Positions 6,966-13,212 of a DNA stretch of 21,577 bases are shown here, one piece after another. Where the stretch lies: the NCBI GenBank assembly GCA_041309605.1, contig JBFYZH010000094.1, forward strand, positions 1 to 21,577, written 5' to 3'. Both the position numbers and the translations under genes were made by a program. Position 1 is the stretch's first letter. The number at the start of each line of letters is the position of its first letter. The stretch comes from JALOPX01 sp041309605. Lineage in GTDB: Bacteria > Krumholzibacteriota > Krumholzibacteriia > Krumholzibacteriales > Krumholzibacteriaceae. A model generated the notes under the pieces. The model saw nothing but the letters and a program-made list of their open reading frames with translations. It ran no database searches and was not told the origin of the DNA.

Positions 6966-7850
6966 TTGAACGGGCCCGTCGTCGACGTGATCGTGCTGAA
7001 CTGGAACGGTGAAAAGGTGATCGCGCCCTGCGTCGAATCGCTTCTCGCCGTCAGGCAGCCGCCGCTGAGGATAACGGTTGTCGACAACGGATCGACCGAT
7101 TCCTCGGTCGAAACGGTCAGGGAACGTTTTCCGGGCGTAGAACTGGTGGTCAACGGTGAGAACCTCCTCTTCGCCGAGGGTAACAACGTGGGGCTGAGGC
7201 ACGCCATCGACAAGGGGGGCAGGTTCTTCCTGCTTCTCAACAACGATACAGAGGTCGATCCGGCTTTTGCCGGCGAGATGATGCGCGCCTTCGAAGAACC
7301 CGGGGTCGGTATCGTCGGCCCGAGGATATTTTATCACGATGATCCGGACCGCCTGTGGTACGGGGGGGGGGACTTTTTCCCCGGCCTGTGGCTGCCAAGG
7401 CACAGGGAAGTCCGAAGGCCGGGCGATGAGGCAAAAGACCGGCGCGGTCCCGTTTCCTGGGTGACGGGCTGCGCGCTTCTGGTCAGAAAGGAAGTGATCG
7501 ACGATATCGGCATGCTCGATCCCTCATACACGATCTATTGCGAGGACGTCGATTTTTGTCTCAGGGCCTCCCGAGCCGGGTGGAGTTGTTTTCATGTTCC
7601 CGCCGCGCGCGTCTGGCACAAGGTCAGTTCGAGCAGCGGAGGCGGCTTTACACCCTTCAAACTCGAAAACCGCATCGTAAGCACGCACAGGCTTTTCACC
7701 AGGTTCAAACCGCTGTGGTGGAGGATCATTGTCGGACCCGTCTACTGCGCAGGGTCCTTCCTTCTCCTTGCCGGCCTCCTCCTGTCGGGCAGGCGTGGAC
7801 TTTTCAACGGTGCGGCGAGAGGGTTCAGAAGGATAATGACTGGAAGGTAA
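6966..7850 (+). CDS. GT2 glycosyltransferase, rhamnosyltransferase (WbbL-like) type with C-terminal membrane anchor
   Basis: This 294-residue GT-A enzyme has the order of motifs seen in WbbL/RfbF-type rhamnosyltransferases. These are VLNWNG (10-15), VDNGSTD (39-45), the DxD-like NNDTEV (92-97), WYGGG (131-135), VTGCALLVR (166-174) and the acidic YCEDVDFCLRA (191-201). A hydrophobic helix at about 253-274 probably anchors it to the inner membrane. It likely adds rhamnose or another sugar to a lipid-linked glycan. The TTG start at 6966 follows a strong ribosome site; an in-frame alternative is not needed because the GT-A fold begins within seven residues. The three glycines 133-135 are encoded by an unbroken run of G (see separate entry). 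It ends Thr-Gly-Arg-stop and is followed by a 96-bp gap. Confidence 0.9.
   Translation: MNGPVVDVIVLNWNGEKVIAPCVESLLAVRQPPLRITVVDNGSTDSSVETVRERFPGVELVVNGENLLFAEGNNVGLRHAIDKGGRFFLLLNNDTEVDPAFAGEMMRAFEEPGVGIVGPRIFYHDDPDRLWYGGGDFFPGLWLPRHREVRRPGDEAKDRRGPVSWVTGCALLVRKEVIDDIGMLDPSYTIYCEDVDFCLRASRAGWSCFHVPAARVWHKVSSSSGGGFTPFKLENRIVSTHRLFTRFKPLWWRIIVGPVYCAGSFLLLAGLLLSGRRGLFNGAARGFRRIMTGR
7362..7371 (+). repeat. Poly-G tract of 10 inside a glycosyltransferase gene
   Basis: Ten consecutive G (TAC GGG GGG GGG GAC) encode the glycines of the conserved WYGGGD motif. The count shown keeps the frame open. One base gained or lost would frameshift the enzyme after about residue 135 of 294. Such tracts can drive phase variation in surface-glycan genes, and they are also prone to sequencing error. 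Confidence 0.9.
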
Positions 7851-7868
7851 TCCCTTAATCATTGGCAC

Positions 7869-7905
7869 TTTACAGGTTTACTGGAAGCTCGTAAAATGTT
7901 AGAAT
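7869..7905 (+). promoter_or_regulatory. Two overlapping sigma70-like promoters upstream of the YfhO-like gene
   Basis: The 96-bp gap 7851-7946 holds TTTACA (7869-7874), a 17-base spacer and TAAAAT (7892-7897). Offset by 8 bases is a second set: TTTACT (7877-7882), a 17-base spacer and TAGAAT (7900-7905). Both have the ideal spacing and good matches to the consensus. Transcription would start at about 7904-7912 and give a leader of about 35-45 bases before the ribosome site. No terminator is visible between the upstream stop and these boxes, so read-through from the upstream genes also remains possible. No operator palindrome is seen. Confidence 0.6.
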
Positions 7906-7933
7906 AAACCGTATGTTGTCGTGCGCGCCCCTT

Positions 7934-7940
7934 GAGGAGG
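7934..7940 (+). promoter_or_regulatory. Shine-Dalgarno deciding the TTG start at 7947
   Basis: GAGGAGG lies 6 bases before TTG 7947. The earlier in-frame TTG at 7932 overlaps this site itself, so it cannot be the start served by it. No comparable site precedes 7932. Confidence 0.8.
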
Positions 7941-7946
7941 TTCCGC

Positions 7947-10424
7947 TTGGCGAAAAATGACGGTCCCGGCAGGGCAGGATCGGGGAATCGCGACCTGATA
8001 GCATCGCTGGATTCATCGGCGTCCTGGCGCAGAGGGCTGTTTGTCGCGCTGTTTCTCGTTGTGATCATCTGTCTTCTCATGCCGGAGCTGATCTTCCAGA
8101 ACAGGATCTTCCTTGTACCGGACACCATGACGCCGATCAGCTTCAGGGAGGTCGGCATAAAGTCGCTGGAAGAAGGCACCTATCCCCTCTGGAATCCCTA
8201 CATCTTTTGCGGGATGCCGAGTTACCAGAGTCTTTCCTACACGCCGTACGTTTATCCGCTGGCATTCCTTACATACCTGCTGCAAAACTCCCTTGGGTTT
8301 CCGGAGATGAGCTGGCTCCTGCTGCATTACCTGATGGCGGGCCTGGGAGTGTGCCTTCTGCTGCGTTCCTTCGACGTGCGTACCTCGGTGGCCGCTCTGG
8401 CGGGCGCCGTTTTCATGGTGATGCCCAATTACATAGCCAACGGCGCGAACGGACACGGATCGCAGGCCTGCGCCGTGGCGTACATGCCCTTCGCGCTTCT
8501 GCTATGCAGGAATATCCTGCTCGGGAAAAACAGGGTGGCCAATTCCGGACTTCTCTCGATAGTCCTGGGTTTCCAGATGCTGAGGGGCCATATCCAGATA
8601 TCTTATTACACCTTCCTCATGATCGGTCTTTTCCTGATCCTTGAAGCCGTGCACCTGCTGAGGGCGGGAAAGTGGCGAAAAGTCCTGGAGGACGCCTCCT
8701 TCATCGCAGCCGGCTCCGTTCTTGCCCTGGGGATAGCTTCCGTGCTTGTTTTTCCCGTGAGAGAGTACGCTCAGTATTCCATCAGGGGAGGGGAAGGAGG
8801 GGGACTGGATTACGATTACGCCACCAACTGGAGCCTTCACCCCGGGGAGATCCTCACCTTCATCTTTCCGTGGGCTTCCGGGTTCGGCAAGGGCACTTAC
8901 TGGGGAAAGATGCCTTTTACCGATTACCCGAACTATGTCGGCGCCGTCACGGCGGTATTTGCCCTCCTGGCGATGACGGTTGCAAGGACCAGGTGGAAAT
9001 GGCATATCTTCATCGTTGTCGTGATATCGACCCTGATATCGTTCGGAAGGTTTTTCCCGGTTCTGTATGAACCTATGTTCAAATTCCTGCCTTTCTTCGA
9101 CAAGTTCCGCGTGCCCGTCATGGTGCTGATAGTCCAGCAGTTGATGCTGGTGATCCTCATGGGGATCGGCATGGAGGATTTTCTGAGACTCTCGCCGGCC
9201 GGCAAGGAGCCGCGGTTGCTTCAGAGCGGCCGTCTCAAATGGGCGGCGATCGCCGCAGCCGCGTTACTCGTGATAGTTCTGGTCGGCAACAGGGCCATAC
9301 AGGACGGGTTGCTAGGAAGCGAAACCATCCGCTCGAGGATCAGGCCGGAATATGTCGGGCTTGCCGTTTCTTCGTACACCGTCGATCTTGCGAGAACGGT
9401 TTTCGTCTTTACAGCATCGTTGGCGATCCTTTTCGCGGCTTCATGGAAAAGGCTCAGGCCGGGTACGATCGTCATGCTCCTTGCGGTCATCGCGCTCTTC
9501 GACATGTTCACGGTCGATCGCCCGATCCTTCACCCGGAGAAGGGGTGGAATGCCGAAGGATACAGGATAATAAGGCCTTACGGCGCGATAGAAAAGTTCA
9601 AGAAGGAAAACAGGGCCGCCGAATTTCTCTCGTCCGATACGTCCCTTTACAGGATATTCCCGGTGCCGGCCGCACAGCCCGGAAGCTGGAGTCACAACTC
9701 TTTTCCATTCAGCGACAACAGCTACATGATCTCGGGGATCCAATCCATGGGGGGTTATCACGCCGCCAAGCTGAAGAATTATCAGGCAGTGATGGACCTG
9801 ATGTTTTCGAGTTTCAACAATGGAAAGATGCCGGTCAACATCCTCAATATGATGGGCGCCAAATATTTCGTGTCCCTCCACAAGGTTTTCAGGGAGGGGT
9901 CACCGTACACGCTCGTGCACGAGGAGGAAGGCAACTATATCTACCTGAATCCGGGCGCGCTGCCCAGGGTGTTTTTCGTGGACAAGGTCAAGGTCGTCGA
10001 ACCGGGCGAGGTTCTGTCGAATCTTCTCATGCCGACCTTCGACCCGTCGAGGGAGATCCTGATAGATAGCGATCACGTGCCCGACCGCGAGCTCAAGTCG
10101 GCGGAAGGGAGCGAGGCCGTGATAACGGATTATTCGCTCAATTCCATAACGGTAAAAGCGCGCGTCAAAAACCCCTGCGTCATGGTCCTCGGCGAGATGG
10201 ACTATCCCGGCTGGAAAGCCAGGATAAACGGCAGGGAGACGCCCGTGATTACCGTGAACTACTGTCTTCGGGCCCTCATCGTGGAACCCGGGGATTACGA
10301 TATCGTCTTCAGTTTCGAATCGCCCGTGATCGCAAGATCCCTTTTGGTATCTATCGCTTCTTTCGCGATATCGCTTCTGGCAGTCGCCGTTTCCGTGGCG
10401 GCGCTGAAGAGAAGGGGGGCCTGA
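7947..10424 (+). CDS. YfhO-like GT-C membrane glycosyltransferase
   Basis: This 825-residue multi-pass protein belongs to the YfhO family. In Bacillus subtilis, YfhO takes part in glycosylating lipoteichoic acid with a polyprenyl-phosphate-linked sugar. After a hydrophilic N-terminus and a helix at about 30-47, the first outer loop has LVPDTM (56-61) and the hallmark PLWNPYIFCGMPSYQS (80-95). About a dozen hydrophobic helices follow. A soluble domain lies near the C-terminus with the family block YPGWKARINGRETPV, ending in a final helix. The TTG at 7947 is chosen because of GAGGAGG 6 bases upstream. The gene follows its own likely promoters and is followed after one base by a DPM1-like synthase, which could supply its lipid donor (inference). 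The acceptor is unknown. Confidence 0.87.
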   Translation: MAKNDGPGRAGSGNRDLIASLDSSASWRRGLFVALFLVVIICLLMPELIFQNRIFLVPDTMTPISFREVGIKSLEEGTYPLWNPYIFCGMPSYQSLSYTPYVYPLAFLTYLLQNSLGFPEMSWLLLHYLMAGLGVCLLLRSFDVRTSVAALAGAVFMVMPNYIANGANGHGSQACAVAYMPFALLLCRNILLGKNRVANSGLLSIVLGFQMLRGHIQISYYTFLMIGLFLILEAVHLLRAGKWRKVLEDASFIAAGSVLALGIASVLVFPVREYAQYSIRGGEGGGLDYDYATNWSLHPGEILTFIFPWASGFGKGTYWGKMPFTDYPNYVGAVTAVFALLAMTVARTRWKWHIFIVVVISTLISFGRFFPVLYEPMFKFLPFFDKFRVPVMVLIVQQLMLVILMGIGMEDFLRLSPAGKEPRLLQSGRLKWAAIAAAALLVIVLVGNRAIQDGLLGSETIRSRIRPEYVGLAVSSYTVDLARTVFVFTASLAILFAASWKRLRPGTIVMLLAVIALFDMFTVDRPILHPEKGWNAEGYRIIRPYGAIEKFKKENRAAEFLSSDTSLYRIFPVPAAQPGSWSHNSFPFSDNSYMISGIQSMGGYHAAKLKNYQAVMDLMFSSFNNGKMPVNILNMMGAKYFVSLHKVFREGSPYTLVHEEEGNYIYLNPGALPRVFFVDKVKVVEPGEVLSNLLMPTFDPSREILIDSDHVPDRELKSAEGSEAVITDYSLNSITVKARVKNPCVMVLGEMDYPGWKARINGRETPVITVNYCLRALIVEPGDYDIVFSFESPVIARSLLVSIASFAISLLAVAVSVAALKRRGA

Positions 10425-10425
10425 T

Positions 10426-11142
10426 TTGGAAGCTCTCGTCGTGGTTCCGACCTATAATGAGAAGGAGAACATCGGGAATATAATAGACGCCGTGCTGAGG
10501 CTGGGAGAAGGGATCGACCTGTTGATCGTCGACGACAATTCTCCCGACGGGACCGGTGAAATCGTGGAGAAATTGTCGAAGGACGTGCCGAGGGTGCACG
10601 CCATCCACAGGAAAGGGAAGATGGGCCTGGGATCGGCCTATATTGCGGGGTTCAAATGGGCGCTTGCCAATACGGACACCAAGTACGTCTTTGAGATGGA
10701 CGCGGATTTTTCCCACGACCCGAAAGCCATCCCGGAGTTTCTCAAAGCGATCAGGGATAACGACCTCGTCATAGGTTCGAGGTATCTCAACGGCATCACC
10801 GTCGTCAACTGGCCGCTGCGCAGGTTGATACTGAGTACGGGAGCCAACATCTACACGAGGAAGGTGACCGGTCTTCCGCTGAAGGATTCCACGGGCGGCT
10901 TCAAGTGTTTCAGGCGTGAAGTTCTCGAAGCCTTGCCGCTCGACACCATACGCAGCGACGGATATTCGTTCCAGATCGAGATGAATTTCTTCTGCTGGAA
11001 GAAAGGTTTCCGGATCAGGGAGATACCGATAATATTCACCGACAGGAGGGTGGGTATATCCAAGATGTCCAGGAAGATAGTATGGGAAGCGGCGTTCATG
11101 GTCTGGCGCCTGAGGTTCATGTCTGCCCGTCGATGGAAGTAA
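10426..11142 (+). CDS. Polyprenyl-phosphate mannose synthase-like GT2 (DPM1/Ppm1 family)
   Basis: This 238-residue soluble GT-A enzyme has the length and motif order of bacterial polyprenol monophosphomannose synthases. It shows VVVPTYNEKENI (5-16), VDDNSPDGT (35-43), MDADFSHDP (91-99), VIGSRY (115-120) and the DSTGGFKCFRR block (154-164). DADFSHDP is the hallmark separating DPM1 relatives from GtrB-type enzymes, which carry DADLQD, as at 4860. It lacks membrane helices and would work at the cytoplasmic face, making polyprenyl-P-mannose or a related sugar. The TTG start lies one base after the YfhO-like stop, with AAGGGGGG upstream, so coupling is likely. The next gene's ATG directly abuts its TAA. 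Mannose specificity is inferred from the family. Confidence 0.88.
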   Translation: MEALVVVPTYNEKENIGNIIDAVLRLGEGIDLLIVDDNSPDGTGEIVEKLSKDVPRVHAIHRKGKMGLGSAYIAGFKWALANTDTKYVFEMDADFSHDPKAIPEFLKAIRDNDLVIGSRYLNGITVVNWPLRRLILSTGANIYTRKVTGLPLKDSTGGFKCFRREVLEALPLDTIRSDGYSFQIEMNFFCWKKGFRIREIPIIFTDRRVGISKMSRKIVWEAAFMVWRLRFMSARRWK

Positions 11143-13212
11143 ATGAATCTTTCAATAATCATCGTTACGCATAACAGTCTCGTTCCCGTGGAGAGATGTC
11201 TTTCTTCGCTTGAAAAGAATCCCCCCTCCTGCGCGTTCGAGACGATCGTCATAGACAACGCCAGTCGCGACGGGACCGCGGAGATGATCTCGTCGAGATT
11301 CCACCGGGCGAGGCTCGTTGCGAACGCCGGAAACAGGGGGTATTCCCGGGGAGTGAACCAGGGGATGGAACTCTGCGCGTCGGACCTGATGCTGATACTC
11401 AATCCGGATATCGAAGTACTTGAAGGTTCGATAGATAAGCTGATCGGTTTCATGAAAGATCGTCCGCGTTGCGGCATGGCCGGCGCGAAGCTCCTCTATC
11501 CGGACGGGAGGCTCCAGTATTCCTGCCGTTCCTTTTACACCTTGTCCGCGCTTCTGCTCAGGCGCACCTTTCTTGGAAGGCTCTTTCCGCGGGCGCGAGC
11601 GCTCAGGAAACATCTTCTGACCGATTATGACCACGAAGAGGCAAGGGAAGTGGACTGGCTGATCGGCGCGTGCATGATGGTCAGGCGCGAAGCCGCAAGG
11701 AAGGTCGGCAGGATGGATGAAAGGTTCTTTCTGTACTTCGAGGACACGGACTGGTGCTACCGCATGCATCACCATGGCTGGCAGGTATGGTACGTCCCCT
11801 CGTCGGTGATGATTCACAGTTACGAAAGATCGAGCGCGGGGTCCGTCTTCCGCCGGCCTTTCCTGCTGCACCTGTTGAGCCTTTTCCGGTATTTCGAGAA
11901 ATGGAACAGGTTGTTCCATTTGCTAAGGCGTTACCGGGGCGTCCTGAAATCCTTCGTGTTCGTTGTTTCAGACCTGGTCGCCATCAACGCGGGTTTTTTC
12001 GCGGCGTACTGGCTGAGGGGGGCTCTCCAGCCCCTTTTTACGAACAAGCTCTACCCGCTCGACTGGTACGCGTATTTCATTCTTTTCTACAACGTCGTCT
12101 TCTTCATGACATTCATTTTCGGGGGACTGTACAGTATAAGGCGCGAGACGGGTGGAATCCTCGAGTTTACCAGGGTCGTGCGATCCGTCCTCACCGTCTT
12201 TGCGATACTGCTGGGAGCCACCTACCTGACCCGGATCAGAATATACTCGAGAGCCGTCCTGCTCGGGCAGGCTTTCTTCACGATATGGGCGGTCTTCGGA
12301 TTCAGAAGGATCATCAGGATGCTCCACGCGCAGCTTGTCAGGGCCAGTTTCGACCTCAAGAGGGTCGTCCTTGCCGGCAACGAGGAGGAGATATCCGAGT
12401 TCGGAGCCCTGGCTGCGTCGAATCCCCGCATGGGGATCGACATCGTGGGGTACATCGGCCCGGGTCCGGATTCACTCGGAGATGCCGCCGACCTCGGTTC
12501 CCTGCTTGACAGGTTCAGGATACAGGAGATAATCATACTGCCCTCGTGCATCGAAAACGGATCCGTCATGACCTTCATGCGGAATTCGGCTCCGGGACAG
12601 ACCTCCATCAGGATCGCTTCTCCGGCGGCAAGGTTCCTCGGCGGCGGAGTGAGGGTCGAAAAGATCGGGCGATTCCACATGTTCTCGGTCGAAAGGGGAG
12701 CCCAATACCATCTCGTCCGGATTGCGATGAGATTGTCGGATGTTGCCGCAGGGATGGCGATGCTGCCGCTGTCCGCGCTGGCAGCCGCAGTGTACGGTGT
12801 CTACGGAAGATCGACGGGCAGGGTAAGCTTCTTCCGGGAAAAAAGGATCGGGCGGGGAGGAGCCATGATATCATGGCCGAGGGTAGTCAGGAACGGCGAT
12901 TGCGAATCGTCGGACCTGTTCAAGCCCGGCCTGTATGCGTTGCTGATCAGCGGAAAGCTCGGGATCGTCGGACCGCCGGCGGCGCCTCCTGAATTGACCG
13001 GCGCCGGCGGCAAGGCCATTCCCAGACCGGGGTTGACCGGTCTTTGGAGGATAACGCCGACGAATGGAATGGAGGCGGCCGTGGAGGACGAGATCGTCGA
13101 TTCGAGAGGCCGTTCCTTTACCGGATACCTTGAAATCGTTATCAGATCATGCAGAAAATTTCTTTCAGGTGAATATCCGGAATGGTTCTTCAACAACTGG
13201 AGGAATCCTTGA
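11143..13212 (+). CDS. GT2 fused to a degenerate WbaP/WcaJ-like polyprenyl-phosphate phosphoglycosyltransferase
   Basis: This 689-residue protein joins two enzymes. Residues 1-250 are a complete rhamnosyltransferase-type GT2: IIIVTHNS (5-12), IDNASRDGT (37-45), LNPDIEV (86-92), DWLIGACMMVRR (171-182) and YFEDTDWCYRM (198-208). Residues 268-400 hold about four membrane helices. Residues 405-515 form a Rossmann-like domain, and 526-689 resemble the bacterial sugar transferase domain. That last domain keeps RLSD (530-533), FREKRIGRGG (564-573), IVGPP (608-612) and PRPGLTGLWRI (627-637). It lacks the usual KFRSM block (SWPRV here), and the catalytic Asp-Glu of L-D-E-L-P-Q is Phe593-Lys594 in my alignment. 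It is therefore probably unable to make the sugar-diphosphate-lipid. The GT2 half looks active. The ATG abuts the preceding stop. Confidence 0.85.
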   Translation: MNLSIIIVTHNSLVPVERCLSSLEKNPPSCAFETIVIDNASRDGTAEMISSRFHRARLVANAGNRGYSRGVNQGMELCASDLMLILNPDIEVLEGSIDKLIGFMKDRPRCGMAGAKLLYPDGRLQYSCRSFYTLSALLLRRTFLGRLFPRARALRKHLLTDYDHEEAREVDWLIGACMMVRREAARKVGRMDERFFLYFEDTDWCYRMHHHGWQVWYVPSSVMIHSYERSSAGSVFRRPFLLHLLSLFRYFEKWNRLFHLLRRYRGVLKSFVFVVSDLVAINAGFFAAYWLRGALQPLFTNKLYPLDWYAYFILFYNVVFFMTFIFGGLYSIRRETGGILEFTRVVRSVLTVFAILLGATYLTRIRIYSRAVLLGQAFFTIWAVFGFRRIIRMLHAQLVRASFDLKRVVLAGNEEEISEFGALAASNPRMGIDIVGYIGPGPDSLGDAADLGSLLDRFRIQEIIILPSCIENGSVMTFMRNSAPGQTSIRIASPAARFLGGGVRVEKIGRFHMFSVERGAQYHLVRIAMRLSDVAAGMAMLPLSALAAAVYGVYGRSTGRVSFFREKRIGRGGAMISWPRVVRNGDCESSDLFKPGLYALLISGKLGIVGPPAAPPELTGAGGKAIPRPGLTGLWRITPTNGMEAAVEDEIVDSRGRSFTGYLEIVIRSCRKFLSGEYPEWFFNNWRNP
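13199..13203 (+). promoter_or_regulatory. Shine-Dalgarno deciding the TTG start at 13209
   Basis: GGAGG lies 5 bases before TTG 13209, which overlaps the preceding stop as TTGA. The earlier ATG at 13182 would put nine polar residues in front of the signal peptide and has no comparable ribosome site. Confidence 0.65.

Noticed and set aside
6009..7403. Minus-strand open frame of 464 codons opposite the GT4 and GT2 genes
   Set aside because: It is antisense to two well-supported enzymes with clear motifs, its product is Pro/Arg/His-rich with no domain, and such long shadows are expected with this codon bias.
7851..7946. Possible terminator or small RNA in the gap before the YfhO-like gene
   Set aside because: No inverted repeat with a T-run was found. 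The only structure seen is the paired promoter boxes and the ribosome site.
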